The notes beneath the pieces are model-generated. The model was not told where the DNA came from. It did no database searches and saw only the letters and a list, made by a program, of their open reading frames with translations. The position numbers and the translations under genes were made by a program. From NCBI GenBank assembly GCA_010279815.1, contig QEOQ01000256.1, positions 757,389 through 821,388 of the forward strand: a stretch of DNA of 64,000 nucleotides. Reading direction: 5' to 3'. This document shows positions 21,901 to 33,968 of this stretch, piece after piece. This DNA is from Brachionus plicatilis (lineage: Eukaryota; Rotifera; Eurotatoria; Ploima; Brachionidae). Position 1 is the first letter of the stretch, and each line of letters begins with the position of its first letter.

Positions 21901-22206
21901 AATTGAACAAAAATTCTTCATTTTTTAATAAATTAAAATTAAAGTAAATTTAGAATATTAGAAAAAATACTGAAATATAGTGCAGCATACTTTGTTGCAC
22001 CTTTTTTACCTAAAATAAAATTTTTATTTTATTTATTTTTTAAGAATTCAAATTTTTTTGATTCGTTTTTTTTGTCATTTTTTACACGAGAAAAATTATT
22101 TTAGGTTAAAAAGATGCAACAAAGTATGTTGCAGTATTTTTTCTAATATTTTTTTATTATTCTTAATTTTAATTTATTAAAAAATGAAGAATTTTTGTTT
22201 AAAACA
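21901..22206. repeat. Long inverted repeat covering the 3' end of the claudin-like gene
   Basis: The left arm (~21905-22015: 'aacaaaaattcttcattttt', 'tattagaaaaaatactg', 'catactttgttgca', 'acctaaaataa') is mirrored in the right arm (~22095-22206), ~90% identical with small indels, around an ~80-nt AT-rich centre. The left arm contains the probable poly(A) signal (AATAAA, 21927-21932), so the transcript's 3' end may lie inside the foldback. No TSD was found. Confidence 0.7.
21927..21932 (+). terminator. Polyadenylation signal AATAAA of the claudin-like gene
   Basis: AATAAA 50 nt after the stop codon, located within the left arm of the inverted repeat. Confidence 0.45.
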
Positions 22207-22446
22207 CAATATCAATGATTTTCGAATATTTTATTTAGTTCAAATGTGAGAAAACAAAAGAAAATGATTCAATATCAAAATAATCGAAGATTTGTTTTTA
22301 GTCATTTTTTTCAAATTTATTTCAAAAAATTTGTTTTTTTTTTTTAATTTTTTTTTAATTTTTTTAATAGATGATCAATGTTGATACAAATATAAAATAA
22401 ATTTTGTAAATGATTTTATTATTTAATTTTTTTTAGCTTTGCAAAA

Positions 22447-22474
22447 AAATGGGGGTCAGTATTTTAGTTGGACC
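22447..22474. repeat. Solo terminus related to the GGGGGTCAG foldback element
   Basis: AATGGGGGTCAGTATTTTAG followed by TTGGACCC matches the right-hand end of the element at 24045-24669 (AATGGGGGTCAGTAATTTAG, then TAGGACCC) with a few changes, and the 'tttgcaaaa' just before it is also shared. No matching left end is nearby, so this is a truncated copy. Confidence 0.65.
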
Positions 22475-22781
22475 CTTTTAGCTCGACACAGATAAACAAA
22501 TAAAAAAAAATCACCTTAAATTTGTACATATTAAAATTTTTTAAATATTTTTGCTTTGTAAAATAAGTACGTGGCGATAAGGAAATTTCAAAAATTGAGG
22601 TAAAAATATCAGGAGGACACATTTGGCAAAATTTAAATAATTTTAAATATTCAAATTTTCATATTTTTATATTCCCTAGTATTTTTTGTGTAATATTTCA
22701 GAATAATTTTAAAAAATTTACTAATTATATATTTTTACTTTTGCTACATCAGCTTTTTAATGAGGCATAGAGCAAAAAAGA

Positions 22782-22862
22782 ATTCCTGACAATTGGAAAT
22801 TAGCAGTTGTAATTCCTTTATTAAAAAGGCTTAGTTTTTCGTTAGGAGATAAATATAAACTA
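22782..22862 (+). pseudogene. Short LINE reverse transcriptase fragment
   Basis: Reads IPDNWKLAVVIPLLKR, then LSFSLGDKYKL, matching the conserved RT stretch 'P-x-x-W-K-x-A-x-V-x-P-L-x-K' that precedes the 'Y-R-P-I-S' motif. Only ~27 codons survive. It is a dead fragment of a third LINE copy. Confidence 0.6.
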
Positions 22863-23106
22863 AAATTGATAATTATTTTCAAAGGTAGATAATTAATTTG
22901 TGAAGTTGATATTTATCATACAGGTTTTTATTTTTTGATTTTTGAAAATTTAACTTCATTAATGTATCATTTTCAATTAAATTAATTTCTTAATTGAGTA
23001 AATAATCTGATTGTTGCATAATTTACAAAAAATGAATTATTAAAAGCTGCTTGAAAATTAAACTTTGAAATAAATAAAATTTAACTTTGAATCTGTTTTA
23101 AAAAAA

Positions 23107-23440
23107 TGTCTGAAGCCTCTTCAAATTCTGTTCTTCTATCGGTCAATAATCAAGAAAATCAATTTGATAATACTGACAATGATGCTGAAGAGATAGAGCA
23201 AGTTCAAACGAAATTCCAACTTTGCAGAATTTGTTGAATCACTTGAAGGTGGTCAGATCGACGGAAATAGATAGGTAAAAAGAGTCACAAAAGTAGGTGA
23301 AACTTGTTTTGGCTTCAAGTTCAGTAGCAGTTAAAGATCAAGTCCAAAATAATATTCAAGTTTCTGAGAAACGTAAACGCCGAAGACCAAAAAAATCAAG
23401 CAATGAAAATGAGCAATTGTCAAAAAGAGTAAGAAAATAA
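23107..23440 (+). pseudogene. Degenerate AT-hook/NLS-bearing relic, probably an internally deleted transposon gene
   Basis: An open start MSEASSNSVLLSVNNQENQ continues through acidic residues to a stop (…FQLCRIC). After a frame change an NLS/AT-hook-like tail follows: VSEKRKRRRPKKSSNENEQL, then SKRVRK and a stop. An acidic N-terminus joined to a basic KRKRRRPKK C-terminus with little between is what internal deletion of a transposase gene would leave. I do not recognise the protein. It resembles the AT-hook relics elsewhere in the window. Confidence 0.4.
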
Positions 23441-23603
23441 GTGTTAATTAATTTGTTTGTACTTTTTTTTTTATTTATTTATATAATTTTTTTTATTAAA
23501 AAAAATAATCTAAAAAATAATTCTAAAAAATAAATTCTTAAAAAATAAACATATTCTGCAAAAAATGTTTATACACTTTTATTTATTTTTTGTCTACTTT
23601 TTA

Positions 23604-24783
23604 GGCATCTTGAAGAAGATGATCAATTCAAAATATCATTTCAATTCAAAAAGTTTGTCTTTAGATGTTAAACTAAATCTTTGATTTAATTTAAATAATT
23701 TTAATGTAACATGATTTACATGCAATGTAGATTTAGAAAATAAGAAAAAATTGAAAAAACATTTTCTCAATCCAATAATAAAATCGATTTTCAATTTAGT
23801 TAACTGATTTTTTTGTAAAGTTTTATTTTCATTTTATTACTAATTTGGAATTTTTTATTTGAATTTTTTTTTAAAAATTTAATTGTGAATGCTAGCACAA
23901 ATACTTTTGAAATAAAAAATCTCAAATAAACTCTACAAAAAATCAGTTAATACATTTAAATATTAAAATCGATTATCAATGGACTGAGAAAATGTTTTTT
24001 CAATTTTTTCTTATTTTCTAAATCTACAATGCATGTAAATCATGGGGTCCTACTAAATTACTGACCCCCATTTTTTATTTAAATCTTAAAACGAGTCACA
24101 TTTTTGGAAAGCTCGTTAAATTCTCTTCAAGAAAAATGGGGGTCAGTTGGGGGTCAGTCGTATAAAATTGGGGGTAAGGTTTCTTTAAAAGTAGATTATA
24201 GTTTTTCCGCTAAAAATAAAATTGAATTTAAGAAAACAAACATAAAAATCAAAAAGCTTAGAAAATTCTTGATCTAATGGTATATCGTATTAAAAATTTT
24301 AAAATCCGATTTCAGAATAACTAAGGTCTTTTATTATAATCAAAATATCTCAAAAACTATACTTCCTGGAGAAAAACTAAGCACATTTTTGGAAAGCTCG
24401 TTAAATTCTCTTCAAGAAAAATGGGGGTCAGTTGGGGGTCAGTCGTAAAAAATTGGGGGTCAGTAGGGGGTCAGGTTTTTAAAAGTATAAAAATATTCGA
24501 TTTTCACAAAAAATAAAAATTTTGGAGACTAACTAGTTTGATTTTCAAAAAATAGAGAAAAATTCAAACTAAATGATATATTAAAACTTTAAAAAATATT
24601 TTTGTTTTGCAAAATAAATGGGGGTCAGAAAATTTAAAAAAAATGGGGGTCAGTAATTTAGTAGGACCCAAATCATGTTACATTAAAATTATTTAAATTA
24701 AATCAAAGATTTAGTTTAATATCTAAGGTTAAACTTTTTGAATTGAAATGATATTTTGAACTGATCATCAACTTCAAGATACC
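23604..24783. mobile_element. Foldback transposon, GG-type ends, 8-bp TSD ACTTTTTA, carrying a nested element
   Basis: Inverted ends read GGCATCTTGAAG…CTTCAAGATACC, flanked by identical ACTTTTTA (23596-23603 and 24784-24791). The left arm runs ~23604-23830. Its complement is split: 23930-24044 first, then, after the nested element at 24045-24669, the outer part at 24670-24783. Removing the nested element and one TSD copy leaves a ~547-bp hairpin-like element with no ORF. GG termini and an 8-bp TSD fit a Merlin-like or hAT-like non-autonomous element. Confidence 0.85.
24045..24669. mobile_element. Nested foldback element with GGGGGTCAG motif repeats, 8-bp TSD AAATCATG
   Basis: A 625-bp element with inverted ends GGGTCCTACTAAATTACTG…CAGTAATTTAGTAGGACCC, flanked on both sides by AAATCATG (24037-24044, 24670-24677). 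It sits inside the right arm of the element at 23604-24783, so it is younger. A ~70-bp internal segment ('tttttggaaagctcgttaaa', 'ttctcttcaagaaaaa', then two GGGGGTCAG) occurs twice, at 24106-24175 and 24386-24455. GGGGGTCAG or close variants recur many times. No ORF. Confidence 0.88.
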
Positions 24784-24791
24784 ACTTTTTA

Positions 24792-27004
24792 TGAATTAAA
24801 TTAAACACTAAAAAACTATATTTATCTCCTAAAAAAAATATACTCTATTTAAAAATAAAGATAAAAGATATTTTAGTTATGTCTCCTATTGTTTTTTTAT
24901 GTTTGATGCATTTCTTTCCTTTTTAAAAACTTATTCTTTTGGACTTCACTTCATTTTTTTTTTTAATTTTCTTTATTTAACGCTGCTAAAAAATTATTAA
25001 AATAAAATAAAAACCTTATTTAAATTCAAATTTACTGACACACTCTATGTGAATAGTCAAATAACTTCTCTATGGATAATCGCCTTGGTCTCTTAAAAGC
25101 ATTTTCTTTCCTGATAAATATTTAAAGAATTATCTAAAAGGATGCTTCAATTAAATTATGTTCATTAATACTGTAAAAAAGATAAAAATTTTAAAAATAT
25201 AAAACAGTCTTTTAGTTGATCCCACATTAAAAATTGAAAATAAAAAATTAAATTATAGGCAAAAATTAAAGTTTTCGAATTATGGCGCGTGGTCAAAAAT
25301 TAGGATACAAAAAAAAACTAAATAAAATAAAAATAATTAAAAATAGTTTATTTATTTGAAAAAAATCCTAAATTAAAAATTTGGAAAAAGTGCGCGATTA
25401 AAAAATTATTTTATGAATTAAGGTTTTAAATATGATAAAAATAGATAAAAAATACTAATTAAGTGCATTTTTAAATTAAAAAGATAATTTTTTTCACATT
25501 TTTATTCTCTTTCTGCATTTTATTCCACAGTCAACCTTGGTCACCTGACTCTTCTTTTCCCTAACGAAAGAAGTTCCGATCTCTGTGCTGCTGTTAATGG
25601 TAACGGGATCGGAAAATGTTGTGAAGGCGAAATATCAATCGATGATGTGTTTGCAATGAAGGTTTTGAGAATTTTTTGAGAGTCAATCAGAAAATACTTA
25701 GTTTAGGAAATGTTTTTACTTTTTATTTTTTTTATTTTTAGAATGAAATAAATAAAAATTTATTAAAAAAAGACTAATAAATATGGCCTAAAAATTCCTC
25801 ATTGTTAAATTTCATCATTTTAGCATTTTAACATCACGAAATTTAGTAATTTTAATTTGAAAAAAGTTGTGAATTTAAAAAAATGACATAGATATCAAAT
25901 GAGAAAATATTTTTTTCTAATATCTTTAAAAGTTGCTGCTTTGCATAGATTTCATTCAAATCCGTATCTTTAAACTAAATGTGGGAAAAGTGTCTAAAAA
26001 ATCAATAAATTTTTTTATTTAATTAAAAATATTTCAATCGCTTTTTAAATTCTAAATTAATTAAAACAATTTTTCTATTTTTTTTGAATAAACTCTTTAT
26101 CAAAAGAAAAAATGTTTTCATGATTATTTAAAACAAAAAAAATAAAGAATCGGTTTAATTATTAAAATTAAATTAGAGTTTTTAGTTTTAAAGAAATCAA
26201 AAAAATAAATTTGTAAATTAATAAATTGATAATTTTTTGAAAATATTTTTTTAAATTAGTTTGGTCTGGGCGTTCACTTTATCTAAAAATCTTAAAGATT
26301 AAATTTGGATTCTTAAATTACAAACCTATTTCAATGTTTTAAGTTTTAAGATTAGTAAACCAGAATGATATACAAGCAATTAAATTTGATAAACTATTTT
26401 TTTTCTCAGTTATTTCAATAATATATTCTTCGAATAAAATCAAAATTTAAATTGAAACAAAAAGGAAAAAAAATCCAAAAATTTTCTAAATTAAATAAAT
26501 GTGGTATTTTCAAAAACTAGTTATAATATTTGAATAAAAAATTTTTAATTTAACAAATTATTTTAGCATTGTCTTTACACGGCAACTTTTTTAGAGATTC
26601 TTTAACCAAACAAATTAATTTTCTATTTAAGTCACGATTCTTAGCTTTTTTTGTTGAATGTGCGGCATAATGACTTGAAAAGTTCATTTTTTTTTTTTAA
26701 AATTCTGTTTCAAGAAATATATTTTTTTTTATCATTGAAAAAAAAATAGGTCTTTCTCAAGATCTATTAATGTTGAGCAGTGTAAATTTCACTAGGTTGA
26801 TTTCTAGTTTTCTTGAAGCAAAAATTTTTTTATCAAATTTTAAGATTTCAACAGGCACATTTCAAAAATCAATAAAATCATCTATTTATGTTATTTTAGA
26901 AAATTTTTTATTACGCAACTGTTCCTGAAAAAAAAATAATTTTTAAAATTTAAAATCGAAAACCATTTTCAATTTAGATGTTTTTTATTTTAAACAGAAA
27001 TTAA
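24792..27004. other. AT-rich intergenic sequence upstream of the MGAT4-like gene
   Basis: Mostly featureless. One compositionally distinct patch at 25531-25661 is annotated as a possible isolated exon. No promoter motif stands out before 27005. Confidence 0.5.
25531..25661 (+). other. Possible isolated exon or gene fragment
   Basis: A 131-nt patch much richer in GC than its surroundings. It starts right after a good acceptor (ttttattccacag) and reads openly as VNLGHLTLLFPNERSSDL, then CAAVNGNGIGKCCEGEISID, then DVFAMK, followed by GT. Hydrophilic, cysteine-containing and non-repetitive, it looks like real former or present coding sequence, but I do not recognise the family and find no partner exon. 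It could be a fragment of a transposon gene. Confidence 0.35.
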
Positions 27005-30000
27005 ATGCATTTTTTAAAAGATCGCCTCTTTTGCCTGCTTTTGTTCGCTTGTTTTTCATTATTGCTTACAAATTTTATTCAATTAAATTACATCAACTCT
27101 TGTCAACTCATACCTGAGCACTCTGCTATGGTTCTTGCAGCAAATATGACTCCAAAAAACTTAAGCCAAACTGAAATGACAATTCATCATACAAGTAAAG
27201 AGTCCAAGCTAGAGAGTTTTACTAGAAAAAAGATAAGATTCAAGTCGGTTATAGAAACGCTTCCGCATACAAATGAAGAGTCCAACTATGATCCGGACTT
27301 GGAAATTAGTGGTAACAGGAATGCCTCCCTGGTCATAGGCATATCGACCATAAAACGTGAAAAAACTTATTTATTTGAAACGCTGAATTCAATTTTTTCT
27401 GCCATTGATTATGACAAAGACCTAACTAATCAAGTTTTAGTAATTTTGTCAATCGCAGAAGTTAGTATTTTTTTGTTGCTTCAAATTATCCTGAGGTAAA
27501 TTTGTGTTGCCTAATTTTAACATAACTTAGGAAAAAGAATGAATAAAAAATCTTGCTCATTAATCATCAATTTTTAAAAATTTTAACTATTTTTTTTTCG
27601 AGAGTAACAATGGCAACTATGATTTTTTGCCGTAAAATTAATTTTTGTTTAATTGTCAAAATTATAATTTTTGGTATTGAGAGTAATCAAACTTTTAAAT
27701 GATTGATGGAAAAAAATTTGCATTCTTTTTTTTAAGATTGAGGATTCCCAGTTTGTCAACGAAACAGTTGAAAGAATTTTGACTAATTATAAAAAAAACG
27801 TGGACTCTGGTCTATTGGATATCATTCAGCCGGCTAAAATTTTTTACCCAAGCTTTAATGAGGCTGTCAAACGAGACTATGTGTTCAACGACTCCGCTCA
27901 GCGGATCAGGTGGCGTAAGAAACAAAACTATGACGTAAGCTATCTGATGAATTATGCAAAAGAAAGAGGAATTTATTATCTTCAAGTAAGTAAACCAGTA
28001 TAAAAATCTCGGAAAAAAAAAAATTTTTTTTAAATCATTTTTACAGAGTTCTTGGCTAAAAATTAAAAAAGTTGAATAATTGGCAAGAAATTGTATTTTT
28101 TACTTAAATAAAATTTAAAGACTTATCTTTTGGTAAAAAATTCAGATAAAGAATTCAAAGATTTTTTCTGAATTACTAATATCCTTATCTTATTTTGTCT
28201 ATTTTAAGATTATCAATATTAAAAAATTTTAAAATAAAATTTGTCAAATTTTTATCATTATTTACTGAAAACATTTTTTGTGAATAAACTTTGAATTGAC
28301 TTTGAATTTTTCATATCATGAGAAATCCTAGTAGTTTTTTAACAATACCTTTGAAAAAAATTCCTACAGATAAATTTTTCAAAGCTTATTATTTAACTAT
28401 TAAAAAAAAAATTTGTTTAATCATTATGTTTACGGTGTAGCTTGAAGGTTTTATTTAAAAAAAAATCTAATTTTAAAAATTTTTATAATTTTTAAAATTG
28501 ACGACTAGTGAAGTTATTTAAAATTTATTTTTTCATTTTTTATTTATGTATTCATGATTCAATCAATTAACTTTAGTAAAATTTAGTTAAGATACCACAA
28601 AAATTTTGTTAGCTTTTCCCACTGTTTATTAAATAAAACCACAGAAATTAAAAAAATTTACAATAAAAAAATTTATGTCATCCTAGGCTTTGTTTTTTTT
28701 TCTATTTTTAAAAAATGATTTTCAACAAAATGGCTTGAATGTTCCTTGTAGGATATTGAATCGAAAATATAAATTTTGGCACTAGTCTCATTGAATTCAA
28801 TTTTAAAATATATAGTTTTTTTGGGACCTATTATTGCGATCAAGTTTTATAAAATATTCAAAATAATTTTCCAAAATAAAGTTTTCACATTTTTTTAGGT
28901 ATTTGCTTGTTATTTTACTTTTAATTTTGTTTAAGCATCAGAGTCCTCGGCTGTTTCATTTTATAAATTTTATAAAAATCTAACTAAACAAGACATTTTA
29001 AAAGCATATACATATAAAATAAAATTTTAAAAATAGATGCATTTTTAACTAAAAAATTAATTGTTTAGTGTCTTGAATAAAAAATGGAGGTTCTTTATAT
29101 TAAACGAAATAGTTTTATAGGGGCTTTATAAAAGATAATTTCCTTTGACTCTTTATATTTTTCAATAACAAATTTAATAAAACAATATCTAATTTAAAAT
29201 AGATGTAATTTATTAAATAATAATTAACATAATTGAATAGAATTGTCACAAAAAGAATGAATTTATCTCTAATATTATTAAAAATAAATTATTTTTTACA
29301 AATTGAAAAATTTTTTTTAAAAAAATACAGATAAATTTATTATTAATATTTAAAATTTATTTGCTGCAACCATTTGGAATTTAAAGAATTTTTATTATCC
29401 AGTCTGTTTATTAGTATTTTGGAGTTAAATAGTTATTTTGAAATTTTTTAATTTTTGGTATTAAATAATTGTTCGAATAAAGCAATTTAAATTTTATATT
29501 AAAATTTATCAATAAAATAGGACCAATAGGACTTCTTAAAGATCTATATAGACAGAGATTACATATAATAGAAAAAAGAAAAATTTATTTGATTTTTAGA
29601 AAAAACTTGTTATTTTACATTTTTAAAGTAAAATTTTTTTATTTGAAAAATTAATTATATTTAATTTACAATTATACCATGAATTTAAGAAAAAAGTCTG
29701 ATTTTATCCAATTTATAATTTTTTTATTTAAAATTGGTATTTGAAGTTTAGGAAATGAATAAATCGAATTCAGTTGATTTTCTTATGAAACCATTATCAA
29801 TATTTGATTTAACTATTGTTTAAGAAAAATCTTGATCAATGTGACCATGTAAATTGAAATTAATCGAGACTACAGAGTTTTTGTCAAAATTACCTAGCGA
29901 TTTTCTTAAATTTTTTCTAAAATTTTTTTATTCAGTATAAATGTTCTAAAATTCGTTTTCTTGATTATCTTTTCGATGTAAAATTCTGTACATTTTTCAC

Positions 30001-32419
30001 ACTTAAATGTTTAAACTATCCCAGTAGCATCACAATTAGAATCACATAAAATAGGTATAGAATAATTTTTATATTTTACACAAAATCTTTTTACTGTAAA
30101 TTGACAAATTTTACATTTTTGTTTATTGCACTTATTTGAAAATAAAAAAAAATTGAAAAAAGATAAATTTATTTTTTTATTTATTTTTCTATGCCGAGCT
30201 AAAGATCCTTCAGAATAAAATATAAAATTAAATTTTTTTTTGTTGTTCGGAAAATAAATAATTAAGTATTAAATCAATTTAATTGTTTAATGAAGTTTCT
30301 CTAATGTTCTTGACAACAACAGAAATACATTTTAAAAGGAACTTTAAATGCTTTTTTTAAAATATCAGTGAAACTTAGCTTTATGAAAAGAGGGTAGTAA
30401 CAGTTGTTTTACTCGAATTTCAATACAGCAGACATTGGGAAAACAAATTTACTTTTTTGGGGAACGAGAATTTAAATAAAATAATAAAATAAATTTTATT
30501 GGCATCTTAAAGCTAAATCTATCTCTCTCTTACAAATCCTCACCGCAACACCAAGTATACTTGAACTTAACAATATTACTGGGACTGACACTTTTTATCG
30601 AAAATAATTCATCGAAATCAATTTTCGAACATTAAAATAGCAAAATCACATTAAGTTGTTTATTTAAAAAAAATAATTAAAAAAGGTTTAAATTGTAAAC
30701 ATAAACAATTTTTTTGAATAACTAATGTAAAAAAAAATAAATTATGTGAAAAAAAAAAAAAATTAAAAATGAAGAATTTCGCTTGTGCGAAAACAAAGTA
30801 ACAAAAGATTTTATGCATTTAATTTTATAATTTTTTTACAATTTAAATTACATCGCCAGAATTGGCGTTAATTGAATAAATAAATAAATAAATACAAATT
30901 AAATAAAATTTTTTTCTAAAATTTATACCATTCTCACAAAAAAACATCAACACTAATTGTGTTATATACTGAAAATAATTTAATTATAATTCAAAATTTT
31001 TTTATATTAAACAGACAAAAGCCGGTAGAATATTTACTAATATTAAATTTTTAAAAATAAATAATTTCAAAAATTATTTTTTAATCTGAAGGAGCTCGTT
31101 ACAGAAAAAAATAATAATACTAGAGATGAATCATTACTTTTTTAAACTTCTTTTACATTATATTTGAACTTATTTTTAAATTTATTTTTTTTTGATTTTT
31201 TCATTTTTTTAGTCTGTTTGTTTTCTATGAACCCAATTTCTGTGTTAATTTTTCTGCGAAAAATATTCCATATATCTATTTGATGAAAAAAATTCTGTCA
31301 ACTGTTAAGAAAAAAATATTGTCTTTTTTCGAAAAAAAAGTTTTCAATGAAACGTGGTAGCACCATAATTTTTATTTAATTTGAGTAAAAAACGCCAAAA
31401 AGCGCATGTTCCAAATTAAGTATGTAACAAAAATATTATCCTAAGATTTTTTAAAAAATTGAGGCTAAACAAAACAGTAAATTGAATATGAAAAAAATTT
31501 TTAAAAAAAAATTTTTTTAAGCTCGAAGATGACATCCTTTGTCAATACAATTTTGTGTCAGAAATTTTCAAATTTGTACAAAAATCAAACAATGATTTGG
31601 ATAGCCGATGGAAAATGATTGAGTTTTCACCATTGGGTTTCATTGGAAAGCTCTTTCGGACCAAGGACCTGACAATTTTCATAAATATGTTTCTCTGGTT
31701 CTCCGATTACAAGCCATTGGACCTAATTCACAACTATGTTTTTGACATAATAGCATGTGACCCCTCAAAAAATATAGTATGATTTTGAAAATTTAATTTT
31801 TTGACAAATTCTAAATTTTTTTGTCAAGAAATTGTGCAAGCCGAATCTTCAAAAAGTAAAAATAGTATACAAGCCAAGTCTGTTTCAACATGTTGGCCTC
31901 CAATCGTCACTAAAAGGAAAAATTCAAAAACTCAAGGATAAAAAATTTGTCCATAAAATTCCAATTAAAAAACATTTGAACCCTGATGCCACATTGAGCA
32001 CTTCTTTTAAATTTTACCAAGGACACACATTTAGCAAGCTTTATTTCGGTATTGATTATTGTTGGATTAATGAAGGTGCTGGTAGGGACAACATTACAAT
32101 AAATTTTAAGGAAAAATTCTTGCTCAAAGGATACGTTATTAAGAGCGGTGCCAGTCTTCATCCAGATGATAAAATTCCAATCAACTCGTCCCTGGAAATA
32201 AGACTCTCTGATAAAACAAACCACGAAGAACTTAAGTCGAAAAATTTGTTTCCAACCAAAGATGATTACTTTGAAGTTGATCGAATTCAAAATGATTCGG
32301 GAGAGATGGTCAGAAATTTAAATCAAACACTTTGGTTCAATATAAACAGCTTGAGACTTAGAGTACCAAATTTTACAGCCGATAAATGGATTTTGATCTA
32401 TGAGTTTGGCATTTTTTGA
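27005..32419 (+). CDS. MGAT4-like: MGAT4-like alpha-1,3-mannosyl-glycoprotein 4-beta-N-acetylglucosaminyltransferase (GT54); 4 exons
   Basis: Exons 27005-27460, 27737-27985, 31522-31776 and 31829-32419 all join in phase 0 to give 516 residues, close to vertebrate MGAT4A/B (~535-548). Introns are 276, 3536 and 52 nt. A signal anchor at ~7-27 gives type II Golgi topology. Family landmarks: LVIGISTIKRE (~109-119), RIRWRKKQNYDVSYLMNYA (end of exon 2), the IYYLQ|LEDDI junction with the metal-binding EDD (237-239), SPLGFIGKLF, KPSLFQHVGLQSSLKGKIQK and YQGHT. GT54 enzymes add a beta-1,4 GlcNAc to the alpha-1,3 mannose arm of N-glycans, starting tri-antennary branching. The exon 2/3 junction falls exactly at the conserved LEDD motif, which supports the large intron. 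An AATAAA lies ~90 nt after the stop. Confidence 0.93.
27986..31521 (+). other. Large intron 2 of the MGAT4-like gene
   Basis: A 3.5-kb intron (gtaagt…ttttttaag) in a window where most introns are ~50 nt. It is AT-rich throughout, with no gene, no clear transposon termini and no long inverted repeat that I could see. Confidence 0.6.
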
Positions 32420-32508
32420 GAAAAAATGATCGAAAAATGCACAAGCCTCGTTGTACAAGTCATATAAATTAAGCTTGATATAAAAGCTTTAAAAATTGAC
32501 AAGAGTAA

Positions 32509-32514
32509 AATAAA
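32509..32514 (+). terminator. Polyadenylation signal AATAAA of the MGAT4-like gene
   Basis: AATAAA ~90 nt downstream of the stop codon, the first such hexamer after the coding end. Confidence 0.45.
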
Positions 32515-33968
32515 TTGAAAATTAATTTTTTATTTTTTAAATTATTATTTTAAATGTGCGTAAACAGACTAATTTTTGACCTAGGAAGGTCTTGCAAAAT
32601 TTTTAAAATGCTTGAACTTTGAAGTTTTTGTCAAATATTGGGCAAATTTAAATCAAAATTGTGAAAAAATTTATTCCGAGATCTCAAAATTTTTTCTTTT
32701 TTTTATTTTATAAATTTTTAAATTTTTTGAAAAACGAGGTAAAAAGACCCCTGCGGTTCACCTAAAGTTAATTTAAATTTTTATTTAAATTAAAAAGGAG
32801 TTTTTTTTTTCAACAAAAAAGGTGTTTATGTGAGGCATAGTGTTGAAATTGAACAATTTTTTTAACGATGCATAAAAATAGACCTGGGAGACCGGTTTGA
32901 ATTAAAAACTGGTTCAAAAAAACAGTTTTAAAATAATTTAAAAAATTTTTAAAATCACGGATTTTAAAGTTATTTGTTATGAATACTTTATTATATGAAA
33001 TTGCTTTATTTTAATCAAAAAATTTGATTATTGATAAAGCTAAATGAATGAAAAATAATAAAAAATTAAAGCTGAAATTTTAGATTCAAACTTTTTATTC
33101 TTAAAATTTACATCAAATTTTCTCATGTGTAAATAAAAGGTGACCAACTAAAAATTTTTTTTATGAATTTAACTCGAATTTTTAATTTACGCATTTATTT
33201 AAACAATAAAATAAATTTTTTTTTTCAAAATAAAAAAACGGTTTCAAAATATGATTGAATTTCAATTAAATAAAAATAAATTTTATGTTTAATTTTGGTA
33301 AAATAACTAATTTTTACAAACTTGATTTTACGTAAATTTTTTCGAAATTAAATATTTATGTTTATTAAAAAAAGTCACTTTTCACAGAGAACAAAATTCA
33401 AATTTTCAATAAAAATTAAAATTTACCAAAAATGATTGTACCAAAGAAATACTGTAAAATTAAAAAATCGAAAAAAGCAAACCAGAAATTTTTTTTAGAA
33501 AAAAGCATTTTTTCCATGAAATTTCATGCTCCTTCAGATGACCAGCGATTTAAAGATATTTTTTATTCACAATATTTGAATAGAAAAAATTATTTGCTTT
33601 TGAAGATTTATCAAATTTTTATGAGTGCATGGGCACAAAATTTTTTTTCAAATTTCCGTAAAAAAAGCTTTCTTTATTTGTCACAAATGTCAATTAAATT
33701 AGCTTACTTTATTTTAAATCTCCAAAATTCGAACAGAACAAAAACCCAAAATTTTTTTCAAACATTTTATTATACCATAATCAATTTTTTTAAAGGAAAA
33801 AAACATCAATTCAATAATTTCTTGTCAATGTTTGTTTAAAAAATTAAAAAATTTTATTAACAAAATGTGAGTTTTAAAAATAAAAAATGTCTCCTTTTCA
33901 GTGACTTAGTTTTCTAGCTCAAATATAATTATAAAAATTGCAAAGAAATTAGACAAAACTAAACTTTA
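32515..33968. other. AT-rich intergenic sequence between MGAT4-like and protease genes
   Basis: Convergent intergenic region. It contains one lysine/phenylalanine-rich open frame of 135 codons (33432-33839), annotated separately with low confidence. Nothing else recognised. Confidence 0.5.
33432..33839 (+). CDS. Doubtful hypothetical protein, 135 aa
   Basis: An ATG-to-stop frame of 135 codons starting MIVPKKYCKIKKSKK and ending FLSMFV. It is rich in Lys, Phe, Asn and Ile, as chance frames in this composition are, but it is longer than most such frames here and has a stretch of ordinary composition (MKFHAPSDDQRFKDIFYSQY). It has no signal peptide, domain or motif I recognise, and no convincing promoter. 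It may be spurious. Confidence 0.2.
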   Translation: MIVPKKYCKIKKSKKANQKFFLEKSIFSMKFHAPSDDQRFKDIFYSQYLNRKNYLLLKIYQIFMSAWAQNFFSNFRKKSFLYLSQMSIKLAYFILNLQNSNRTKTQNFFQTFYYTIINFFKGKKHQFNNFLSMFV

